A stretch of DNA of 10,457 nucleotides from Campylobacteraceae bacterium (GTDB lineage: Bacteria > Campylobacterota > Campylobacteria > Campylobacterales > Sulfurovaceae), in contig JALWVW010000362.1 of assembly GCA_027079365.1 (NCBI GenBank), positions 1 through 10,457 of the forward strand. The letters are read 5' to 3'. The translations under genes were made by a program, and so were the position numbers. Below the pieces are notes generated by a model. That model worked only from the letters and a program-made list of their open reading frames with translations. It was not told the DNA's origin and did not search any database. Numbering within the stretch: position 1 is the stretch's first letter; every line of letters starts with the position of its first letter. This document shows positions 1 to 6,397 of the stretch, piece after piece.

Positions 1-932
1 ATGTGGTATTGCCTGAAGCTTCCTATTTGGAGCGCACCTCTCCACTCAAGGCCTATGGTCTCCTGGAGCCTGCTGTGGTACAACGCAAGGCAGCGATCAA
101 GCCACTTTTTGAAACAAAAGAACCTGAAGTGATCTATAAAGAATTGGCAGAAAAACTTGCTAAACCACTCTTTGAAATCAGTAAAAAACATGACAAAGAC
201 CTCCAAGATCAGATTGCACAACGCGGAGAAGAGAAGGTCTTTGAAGAGGACGGCTGGAATCTCGCAGATGCCTGGGAAAAATCTGTACATGAGACAAACC
301 GGGAGATCATGGAAAAAGTCTATGGCAAAGAGGCTTGGGAGATGCTGGAGGTGAAGGGGGTCTACTATCCCCATATGGAGGAGTATCATAAGCAGCTAAA
401 TCCCAATGAGTCCGAGTATTATCCCAAAGGCAAGCGTTTCTACTCTACGATGGGAGACAAAAAACAGGTTATTTGTAAATATGATCACTTGGCAACCAAA
501 AATATCGATGCGATGCCTACATGGCATAATGCGTGGAAGTTTACGGTACCTGAGGGCAAATTTAGACTCATCACAGGACGCCATGCACAGTTTACCCAGA
601 GCGGCACGACCAATAACGCTATGCTTCGTGACCTGATCCCTACCAACTATGTCTGGATCAATAAGCGGGTAGCCAAAAAGATGGGTATCGCCTTTGGTGA
701 CAGAGTAGAAGTCAAAAGTGAAGTAGGAAAGGTGCAACTCATGGCATATCCCACAGAGAAGATCGCCCCCAATCAGACCTTTATGCTGCATGGATTTGGC
801 AGCCAAAGCGAAGGAATGGAGATGGCATACGGCAATGGTGCCAATGATGCTGTGATCATCAAAGATGATATTGAACCGACATTTGGAGGTGCAGTGATGC
901 ATAGTACTGATGTCGAGATAAGGAGGGTGTAG
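1..932 (+). CDS. PsrA/PhsA-like molybdopterin oxidoreductase catalytic subunit (C-terminal part, 5' end outside window)
   Basis: The frame is open from the first base and has no start in the window, so only the last ~309 residues are seen; PsrA-type subunits are usually about 750 or more. The first residues, VVLPEASYLER, match the family's conserved VVLPE-x-YLER block. The molybdopterin-dinucleotide binding domain covers roughly residues 185-300, with TGRHAQFTQSGTTNN at 191-205 and the typical ending GANDAVIIKDD...FGGAV at 279-297. The protein would bind Mo-bis-MGD and reduce or oxidise a small substrate such as polysulfide, thiosulfate or a similar oxyanion, probably in the periplasm after Tat export. 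The Tat signal, N-terminal Fe-S cluster and Mo ligand all lie upstream of the window, so the substrate cannot be fixed. It is followed after 2 bases by a PsrB-like gene and then an NrfD-family gene, the classic A-B-C order. The family call is firm; the exact enzyme is not. Confidence 0.85.
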   Translation, partial: VVLPEASYLERTSPLKAYGLLEPAVVQRKAAIKPLFETKEPEVIYKELAEKLAKPLFEISKKHDKDLQDQIAQRGEEKVFEEDGWNLADAWEKSVHETNREIMEKVYGKEAWEMLEVKGVYYPHMEEYHKQLNPNESEYYPKGKRFYSTMGDKKQVICKYDHLATKNIDAMPTWHNAWKFTVPEGKFRLITGRHAQFTQSGTTNNAMLRDLIPTNYVWINKRVAKKMGIAFGDRVEVKSEVGKVQLMAYPTEKIAPNQTFMLHGFGSQSEGMEMAYGNGANDAVIIKDDIEPTFGGAVMHSTDVEIRRV

Positions 933-934
933 TC

Positions 935-1498
935 ATGGCTAATTATGGAATGGCTTTAGATTATAAGAACTGTATCAACTGCAAGGCGTGTGAAGTTGCC
1001 TGTAAAGAGGAGAATGGTGTCCAACTTGGAGCGGACAAGCACCGCATTTGGGTAGGCGTGAAAGAGATAGAAGGAGAATGGCCACTGTTGGATATTATCT
1101 CCAATACCTTTCTTCCTTCTCAATGTCAGCATTGCGAAAATGCTCCTTGTCAGGAAGTATGCCCAACCCATGCAACCTACTATGATGAAAATGGCGTAGT
1201 GAGGGTCGATAGTGATAAGTGTATCCTATGTAGTTACTGTATGGTGGCATGCCCCTATGATGCGCGCTATGTAGATGACAGAACGATGACGGTAGATAAA
1301 TGCACTTTCTGTAGTGATACGAGACTGGCACGCGGAGAGACGACCACTGCTTGCCAAAACACCTGTCCTACCAAAGTCAGAACATTTGGTGATCTGGATG
1401 ATCCCGAGAGCGAGATAAGTGAACTGCTTAGAACGAGAGAGCACTTTTCGCTCAAGGCGCATATCGGTACCAAACCAAAATTGTTCTACCTAACATAA
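935..1498 (+). CDS. PsrB-like electron-transfer subunit with four [4Fe-4S] motifs
   Basis: This 187-residue protein carries sixteen cysteines in four clusters of the PsrB/DmsB/NrfC family: C13-C16-C19-C23, C64-C67-C72-C76, C96-C99-C102-C106, and C123-C126-C140-C144. Length and spacing are standard for the family. It has no signal peptide, which fits subunits that fold with, and are exported together with, a Tat-targeted catalytic partner. It would pass electrons between the molybdenum subunit upstream and the quinone-reactive membrane subunit downstream. The start ATG lies 2 bases after the upstream stop, and its AGGAGGG ribosome binding site is inside the last codons of that gene, so the two are probably translationally coupled. 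No cysteine of the four motifs is missing. The subunit type is clear, but it does not by itself show the substrate. Confidence 0.9.
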   Translation: MANYGMALDYKNCINCKACEVACKEENGVQLGADKHRIWVGVKEIEGEWPLLDIISNTFLPSQCQHCENAPCQEVCPTHATYYDENGVVRVDSDKCILCSYCMVACPYDARYVDDRTMTVDKCTFCSDTRLARGETTTACQNTCPTKVRTFGDLDDPESEISELLRTREHFSLKAHIGTKPKLFYLT

Positions 1499-1510
1499 GG
1501 AGGAGGAAAA

Positions 1511-2773
1511 ATGTTTAATAAAATAATACCACATAAGCCGATTACGGTGGAGAATCTTTTCAAGTTTGACAAGACACCGTTCAACCTTTTTATGATGACT
1601 GTGACGATAATACTGTTGGCCGCTTTTGTTGTAGGTGTGCTCAATTATCTAATCCATGGGCATCATGCCTATGGTATCACTAGAGAACACCCCTGGGGAT
1701 TGATGATTGCGATGTATGTCTTTTTTGTCGTAAGTTCTACGGGACTGTGTATCATCTCCTCCTTGGGACATGTATTCAAGTTCAAGAGTTTTGAGTTTAT
1801 AGGGAAAAGAGCGATCTTCGGTGCAATCATCACGATCATTTCCGGTTTTGCTGTGATTGCTTTTGAGATAGGCCACCCTGTCCGGATGGCGATCTATAAC
1901 ACGATCTCTCCAGGTATGACCTCTGCGATCTGGGGGATGGGTGTACTCTACTCTGTCTATCTTGGGTTGATTGTGATGGAGTTTGTTTTTCTCTCCAGAG
2001 ATGACCACAAGTGGTCTACGATGTTTGGACTAGGGGGTCTGCTTGTCGGACTTGCAGCACACTCCAACCTTGGAGCGGTCTTTGGCTTTCTGATAGGACG
2101 ACCCGTAGCAAATGGTGTGTTCTATCCTATCTACTTCATTCTCTCCGCGATGATTACCGGTAGTTATCTAATATTCCTGATGTATGGATTTAGGTATAAA
2201 ATGAAGTTTGATGAGCATATCTCTACCTTTCTGGTCCATGTTGCGAGACTACTTGGGCTTTTGATCGCGATATTGATGTTCTTTGAGTTTTGGAGATTTA
2301 TGACATCTATCTATGGCAATGTACCTGAGAGAGCTGCCAGTGCGATGCATGCATTGACTTCTCCTGAGTTTCTGATTGGTGAATTTGGATTGGGTATGCT
2401 GATTCCTTTCCTCATTATTCTCATCAGCAAGGCAAAAGCGATCAAGAAACTTGTCTATGCTTCTCTCTCGGGAATGGTAGGAATATTTTTTATGCGGTAT
2501 GATTTGGTACATGATACTTTGGCCTATCCTATGCAGACGATGAAAATCAGGGAGTACCAACTGGCACCGACCTGGGTACACTACTCTCCTAGTTGGACGG
2601 AGTGGGCGATAGCACTGGGTGCTTTGGGCATCATGCTGTCAATGTACTATATTGGTGAAAACTTCTTTTACCTTGACCCTAAAGAGCATGATGACTACTT
2701 TGAACACTACAAAGATGCTGAAGGGCATGAAGTGGAAGAGCACCTGATCACAGGTACAGATGCAAATAAATAA
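1511..2773 (+). CDS. NrfD/PsrC-family quinone-reactive membrane subunit, large (about ten helices)
   Basis: A 420-residue integral membrane protein. Hydrophobic segments lie near residues 26-48, 62-86, 100-120, 134-161, 171-195, 203-227, 239-265, 287-308, 313-333 and 362-386, so about ten helices are expected, followed by an acidic and histidine-rich tail (388-420). HPWGLMIAMYVFF at 60-72 resembles the start of the second helix in NrfD/HybB/QrcD-type anchors. Such proteins anchor the catalytic and Fe-S subunits to the membrane and exchange electrons with menaquinone without heme. Classic PsrC is about 320 residues with eight helices, so this is closer in size to the ten-helix HybB/ActC/QrcD branch. 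It starts 12 bases after the Fe-S subunit, with a strong GGAGGAGG ribosome binding site. Family membership is solid from the hydropathy pattern and context; quinone reactivity and direction of electron flow are inferred. Confidence 0.85.
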   Translation: MFNKIIPHKPITVENLFKFDKTPFNLFMMTVTIILLAAFVVGVLNYLIHGHHAYGITREHPWGLMIAMYVFFVVSSTGLCIISSLGHVFKFKSFEFIGKRAIFGAIITIISGFAVIAFEIGHPVRMAIYNTISPGMTSAIWGMGVLYSVYLGLIVMEFVFLSRDDHKWSTMFGLGGLLVGLAAHSNLGAVFGFLIGRPVANGVFYPIYFILSAMITGSYLIFLMYGFRYKMKFDEHISTFLVHVARLLGLLIAILMFFEFWRFMTSIYGNVPERAASAMHALTSPEFLIGEFGLGMLIPFLIILISKAKAIKKLVYASLSGMVGIFFMRYDLVHDTLAYPMQTMKIREYQLAPTWVHYSPSWTEWAIALGALGIMLSMYYIGENFFYLDPKEHDDYFEHYKDAEGHEVEEHLITGTDANK

Positions 2774-2786
2774 TAAAGGAGGAGAG

Positions 2787-3119
2787 ATGAAAAGAACTAT
2801 CAGGCCAATACTACTGATCTTGTTAGGTCTTGGTGTACTAAACACAACTGGCTCGGCTGATCCCAGCAAAGGCGAGAAGATACTGAACAAGGTGCTGCAT
2901 AAAGCAGGGGGCTGCAGTATTCCGACACCTAGAGTAGCCATGGCACACTCATTGGTAGAATGGAAGCGTATCTACGAGGCGGGTCAACTTGAGTCCGAAA
3001 TACAGAAGCTCTGCCCCAAGATGGGTACAGTTGCCAAAATAGAAAATAGAAAATATGCCCAGGATGTCTTTGAATATATGGAGCATTATTCTAGCGACAG
3101 CGGTGCAATACCCGCCTGA
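2787..3119 (+). CDS. small exported protein, fourth gene of the Psr-like operon
   Basis: This 110-residue protein starts at an ATG 13 bases after the NrfD stop, with a near-ideal AAAGGAGGAG ribosome binding site; an in-frame ATG at 2760 lies inside the upstream gene and lacks such a site. Residues 1-24 form a Sec-type signal peptide: KRTIR, a hydrophobic stretch, then a likely cut after TGSA. The mature part is about 86 residues, mostly helical and charged, with cysteines at 43 and 76 and a closing segment YMEHYSSDSGAIPA. It resembles, from memory, short Campylobacterota periplasmic proteins often labelled cytochrome c, with a GKK...C...SH..EEW..I.E.G pattern. However, it has no CXXCH heme site. 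It could be a redox-active or structural periplasmic partner of the molybdoenzyme. The gene itself is well supported; the function is unknown. Confidence 0.75.
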   Translation: MKRTIRPILLILLGLGVLNTTGSADPSKGEKILNKVLHKAGGCSIPTPRVAMAHSLVEWKRIYEAGQLESEIQKLCPKMGTVAKIENRKYAQDVFEYMEHYSSDSGAIPA

Positions 3120-3120
3120 T

Positions 3121-3169
3121 AAGCTGATCACAGGGGTGCGTGTCGCCCACACAAAGGTGGATTCAGCTT
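3121..3169 (+). repeat. compound inverted repeat between the Psr-like operon and fdhD
   Basis: AAGCTGA (3121-3127) pairs with TCAGCTT (3163-3169). Inside, GGGTG (3134-3138) pairs with CGCCC (3144-3148) around a five-base loop, and CCAC (3147-3150) can pair with GTGG (3157-3160). The two inner stems overlap by two bases and so partly compete. It begins two bases after the stop codon of the small gene. It could be an mRNA 3' stabiliser, a repetitive palindromic element, or part of a leader RNA for fdhD. No known riboswitch consensus was recognised. Confidence 0.5.
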
Positions 3170-3180
3170 CTACTGAAAAT

Positions 3181-3198
3181 CTCCGGTTTTGGCCGGGG
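3181..3198 (+). terminator. possible terminator hairpin after the Psr-like operon
   Basis: CTCCGG (3181-3186) pairs with CCGGGG (3193-3198), six pairs including one G-U, around the loop TTTTGG. A pyrimidine-rich stretch with several T-runs follows only at about 3207-3230, so it is not a canonical intrinsic terminator. Its place 60 bases after the last gene of the operon fits an end of transcription. Confidence 0.3.
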
Positions 3199-3236
3199 AA
3201 ATATATGCTTTCTTCTTTCTTTTTACTTTCTCGCAC

Positions 3237-3266
3237 TTCAAGTCAATATTAAAATTATGTCATAAT
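3237..3266 (+). promoter_or_regulatory. weak candidate promoter for fdhD
   Basis: CATAAT (3261-3266) is one base from the -10 consensus and sits in an AT-rich stretch 28 bases before the fdhD start. The upstream TTCAAG (3237-3242) is a poor -35 at 18 bases spacing. Campylobacterota promoters often lack a clear -35, so the -10 alone is the main evidence. Confidence 0.3.
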
Positions 3267-3294
3267 AACAGTATTTTATCCAGAAGGATCGTAT

Positions 3295-4077
3295 GTGGAA
3301 CCAATCTATAAGACTATCATTACCAAAGTCAAAGGTAGTGAGCAATACTCGTTTGAGGATACACTAATCCGGGAGATCAAGCTGGAAATCTGGCTCAATG
3401 GTGCCAGACTCGGTGCGGTGATGTGTACGCCCGTAGACCAGGAGGCACTGGCGGTAGGGTACCTAATGAGTGAAGGGATCATTGGCAGAGTGAGTGATAT
3501 TACTGAGATGACCCTGCTCAATGATGGGATGCGTATTGAAGTCACTGCCAAGGCAGACAGCCAGAGGATCGAACGACTGGACAGTGAGGCGGTGGTGATC
3601 AGTGGGTGCGGCAAGAGCATGACTGCCAATATAGACCCCGCGCAGATCAATGCAAAGGTCATGCAGAATGACTACACGATCCCTGCCTCTTTGCTCAGTG
3701 AACAGATGGCAGCCTTCTATACCCAATGTCCCCTCTACGAGGAGACAGGCTGTGTGCATACTGCCAAGCTCTATATCGATACCGATCATGCCTATATCGC
3801 AGAAGATATTGCTCAGCACAATACGATCGACAAGGTGATAGGCAAGGCACTGCTGGATGGGGCAGAGATATCCAAAGCTTTTTTAATGGTGAGTGGAAGG
3901 CTCAGTTCTGAGATGGTTGCCAAAACAGTGATGCACCAGATACCGATCCTGGCATCGCGCACTGCCTCTACCTGTCTGGGACTCCAGATAGCAGACAAGT
4001 TTGGTTTGACACTGGTAGGATTTGTGCGGGGCAAGGGGATGAATCTTTATCGCCATCCAGAGAGGATCAAAGTCTGA
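3295..4077 (+). CDS. fdhD: FdhD, formate dehydrogenase sulfur-transfer/accessory protein
   Basis: A 260-residue protein of normal FdhD length. FdhD carries sulfur from a cysteine desulfurase to the molybdenum cofactor of formate dehydrogenase in the cytoplasm, giving the sulfido ligand needed for activity. Family blocks seen are QEALAVGYLMSEGII (49-63), VISGCGKSM (101-109), TGCVHTAKLY (151-160), DKVIGKALL (179-187), MVSGRLSSEMV (198-208) and LTLVGFVRGKGMNLYRHPERI (the C-terminus). In E. coli the loop holds a CxxC pair; here only C105 is present, with isoleucine at the place of the first cysteine. GTG at 3295 is the start, because AGAAGGA at 3282-3288 lies 6 bases upstream and the overlapping ATG at 3293 is out of frame and leads to a short dead end. 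The gene stands alone, convergent to the response regulator, and serves the formate dehydrogenase expected downstream of the window. Confidence 0.93.
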   Translation: MEPIYKTIITKVKGSEQYSFEDTLIREIKLEIWLNGARLGAVMCTPVDQEALAVGYLMSEGIIGRVSDITEMTLLNDGMRIEVTAKADSQRIERLDSEAVVISGCGKSMTANIDPAQINAKVMQNDYTIPASLLSEQMAAFYTQCPLYEETGCVHTAKLYIDTDHAYIAEDIAQHNTIDKVIGKALLDGAEISKAFLMVSGRLSSEMVAKTVMHQIPILASRTASTCLGLQIADKFGLTLVGFVRGKGMNLYRHPERIKV

Positions 4078-4100
4078 TTTCTACTCAATAGGAAGTGTGA

Positions 4101-4122
4101 GGGCAACCACAAGGGATTGCCC
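4101..4122. repeat. short palindrome between convergent genes
   Basis: GGGCAA (4101-4106) and TTGCCC (4117-4122) form a perfect six-pair stem around a ten-base loop. It fills the 45-base gap between the stop codons of fdhD and the response regulator. It may act as a two-way transcription end, although no T-run follows on either strand. It also resembles, from memory, short REP-like palindromes of the GTAGGGGCAA...TTGCCC type scattered in many bacterial genomes. Confidence 0.45.
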
Positions 4123-4788
4123 CTACGGGATATCTAACTTTCTTGCATCAAAACGGTATTTGCCATTCTGCACTTTGACAAGTATGCCTTTGGAAAGTAG
4201 CTGCTTGAAGAGCTTAATGATAGTAGGTTTACTGATGCCTGTTTGCTCCATGATATCACCGTAGGAGTAGTTGAGCAGATTGTCATCATCCAGATTACGG
4301 ATAATGAAGCGTACCAGCTCCACCTGTTTGCCGTCAATCACTGCAGCAATCGTCTTGATGATGTGTTGGGTGCGCCTAATCTCTTTTTCCTGAATGAGAG
4401 GCATGAGAATGTCATGCAATGAGTTGAGAAGTTCCTTGATACTGATAGGTTTGACCAGATAGTTCTCTACTTTGAGCTTAATCGCTTCCAGGAGCAGCTC
4501 TGTGTCTGTATGGGCAGTGGTGAGAATAGCAGGGATCTTGAGCCCCATCTTCTCCTTGATATGTCGCAGACACTCAATGCCACTCTCGTTTTCCAGCAGA
4601 ATATCGGAGATGATGACATCGATATGTTGCGCTTGTAGTATGGTGATTGCTTCATCGCAGGTACGCACGGCAAAGATATTTTTGGCAAAGTCCTCCAGTA
4701 TAGCAGTGGTGTGCTTGAGTAGCTCTGCCTCATCCTCAATATAGAGAATGTTAAAGCCATTGAGTATCTCGAAATCTCTTTTATGCAT
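4123..4788 (-). CDS. response regulator with winged-helix-type output domain
   Basis: A 221-residue protein. Residues 12-130 form a CheY-like receiver with the acidic pair E18-D19, phosphoacceptor D62 in VIISDILL, the conserved T90/T91 and K113 in YLVKPI, so it should be phosphorylated. After a helical linker (131-165), residues 170-215 form a helix-turn-helix: YGDIMEQTGISKPTIIKLFK, then LLSKGILVKVQNGKYRF, which reads as recognition helix and wing. This output is not recognisably OmpR, NarL/LuxR or NtrC type; it looks more like a MarR/Crp-style or IclR-style winged helix. The start codon overlaps the kinase stop by 8 bases, so the pair is coupled and almost certainly cognate. It probably binds DNA and controls nearby molybdoenzyme genes. 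The receiver is certain; the targets are inferred from position. Confidence 0.88.
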   Translation of the reverse strand: MHKRDFEILNGFNILYIEDEAELLKHTTAILEDFAKNIFAVRTCDEAITILQAQHIDVIISDILLENESGIECLRHIKEKMGLKIPAILTTAHTDTELLLEAIKLKVENYLVKPISIKELLNSLHDILMPLIQEKEIRRTQHIIKTIAAVIDGKQVELVRFIIRNLDDDNLLNYSYGDIMEQTGISKPTIIKLFKQLLSKGILVKVQNGKYRFDARKLDIP

Positions 4789-6397
4789 CCGTATCCGTCC
4801 TTTTGTGTACCTTGGGAATCTCTATGGTAAACATCACACACTGTGCCAGTGTACCGTCTCTATTTCCCATTTTATGTTGAATATTTTTGCAGCTTATCTT
4901 ACCGCCCATATGTTTCTCGACAATCTGTTTGGACATATAGAGTCCAATCCCAGTACCCACGCTCTTGTGTTTGGTTGTGAAGTAGGGTTCAAATATCTTG
5001 CCAATTATAGCATCTTTTATGCCACCGGCATTGTCTATGATACTGATAATAGCATGGGTATGGGTCTTTTTACTGTAGATGCGTATACTTTTGTCTGCTG
5101 TGTTGCTTTGTGTCAGTGCATCTTTGGCATTATTGATGATGTTGAGAAGGATGTGGGTCAGCTCATTTTCGTAGCCATAGATACTGATCTTCTCTGTCTG
5201 CTCTACTGTGATACTGATCTTCTCTTTTGCAAGCTGATATTTAGTGAGATCGACAGCCTTCTGTATGGCACTTTCCAGATCAAACTGCCGATGGATCTTG
5301 TGTGGGTGAAAAAAGGTTCTAAAATCCTCCAGCGTATCTGACATATTTTGTGCCAGGAGCATGGCATCATTGACTCTTGATTCGATAAACGCTCCATCAA
5401 GTTTTCCTGCGATGAATTTACTCTCAAATCCCTGGATGATCATCATCAGTGCCCCCAGGGGCTGTCTCCACTGATGAGCAATATTTTGCAGCATCTCTCC
5501 CAGGCTGGCAAGTTTGGCCTGCTGGAACATCACCTGATCTTTTTTTCGGCTGCTCTCTACCTCTCTGGCAATTCTTTTCTCCAGCGAGGTATTAAGGGTT
5601 CTGAGTTCTTTTGTCTTCAGTGCTACTTTGGACTCCAGGGAGTCATTGAGCCGCTTGAAGTGATTCATGATCAGCAGAGCGATAAAAATACTCAGTAGAA
5701 AGGTAAACCCGATAAGCAGGAACAGCATGATGATACTGGTGTTGAACATGCGGTCGTTTCGCTGCTTTTCTGCTATGGCTTCCTTGAGATGTGACTTGAT
5801 CAGACTGGAGAGATAGATATTGATCGCATTGATGTCCAAAAAAAGACTCTCTATGGTATCTGCGAGGGGTTGATCTACCTTGGTTTGAGCGGCATGAATG
5901 ATGGCGAGACTTTTGGCATCGATTTTTTGCATCTTTTTCTTGACCTTGGAGAGGAGGCTGTCTTGGTAGTAATTGTCATGTTCGATCGTATAGCCAGGAA
6001 GGAAAAGCCCAAGCCAGGCATTGGCAAGCCATGGCAATCCTCCGATATCCTGTTGGCTGGAATCAAGGTAGCTTTTCCACTGTGTCTGAATGATCTCTAT
6101 CGCAGACTCTATGACTTCGGCGGCATCCTCTGTTTTGATGGCATGGTGTTTGATATCATTGAGTGTATCATGGATGTTGACGCTATAAATATCTTTGATA
6201 TCCTCGAGGCTAACCTGGGAGAGGGTGCGTTTTTGAAACAGTGTTTCGTAGTCATACTTTATCGCAAAGATGGAGACGAGCATAAAAAAGCCAATCGCAG
6301 CCATACCCAATGCGATAATACCGATAAGCATCTTGGTCTTTTTGGAGAACTCCAGAGCCTCAAGATACTCGTTGGCTTTGGTGTAGAGACTCTTCAT
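4781..6397 (-). CDS. membrane sensor histidine kinase
   Basis: A 538-residue protein. Membrane helices at about 22-46 and 219-245 enclose a ~170-residue, mostly helical periplasmic domain. A charged coiled-coil-like linker (250-290) leads to the kinase core: H-box SLGEMLQNIAHQWRQPL with H308, N-box NIINNAKDAL (419-428), G1 DNAGGI (455-460), F-box FEPYFTT (469-475) and G2 GTGIGLYM (481-488). All catalytic motifs are intact. The HQWRQPL form of the H-box is common in Campylobacterota and Deltaproteobacteria kinases. The start overlaps the upstream substrate-binding protein gene by ATGA and the end overlaps the response regulator, so all three are one translationally coupled operon. The periplasmic domain is not a recognised ligand fold and may instead read the state of the binding protein, as TorS does with TorT. 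Confidence 0.92.
   Translation of the reverse strand: MKSLYTKANEYLEALEFSKKTKMLIGIIALGMAAIGFFMLVSIFAIKYDYETLFQKRTLSQVSLEDIKDIYSVNIHDTLNDIKHHAIKTEDAAEVIESAIEIIQTQWKSYLDSSQQDIGGLPWLANAWLGLFLPGYTIEHDNYYQDSLLSKVKKKMQKIDAKSLAIIHAAQTKVDQPLADTIESLFLDINAINIYLSSLIKSHLKEAIAEKQRNDRMFNTSIIMLFLLIGFTFLLSIFIALLIMNHFKRLNDSLESKVALKTKELRTLNTSLEKRIAREVESSRKKDQVMFQQAKLASLGEMLQNIAHQWRQPLGALMMIIQGFESKFIAGKLDGAFIESRVNDAMLLAQNMSDTLEDFRTFFHPHKIHRQFDLESAIQKAVDLTKYQLAKEKISITVEQTEKISIYGYENELTHILLNIINNAKDALTQSNTADKSIRIYSKKTHTHAIISIIDNAGGIKDAIIGKIFEPYFTTKHKSVGTGIGLYMSKQIVEKHMGGKISCKNIQHKMGNRDGTLAQCVMFTIEIPKVHKRTDTDA

Noticed and set aside
396..902. 168-codon open frame on the minus strand
   Set aside because: It overlaps the well-supported molybdopterin domain in antisense, with no start signal or domain.
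2744..3133. Direct repeat of CTGATCACAGG at about 2744 and 3123
   Set aside because: One copy is codons of the NrfD tail and the other is in the spacer. At 11 bases, with no further shared sequence, it is most likely coincidence.
3120..3200. TPP or Moco riboswitch upstream of fdhD
   Set aside because: The AGGGGTGCG string superficially recalls a TPP element, but the other conserved TPP boxes are missing and the Moco motif is not recognisable.
4748..5341. 197-codon open frame on the plus strand
   Set aside because: It is antisense to the catalytic core of the histidine kinase, whose motifs are complete. It has no ribosome binding site or domain of its own.
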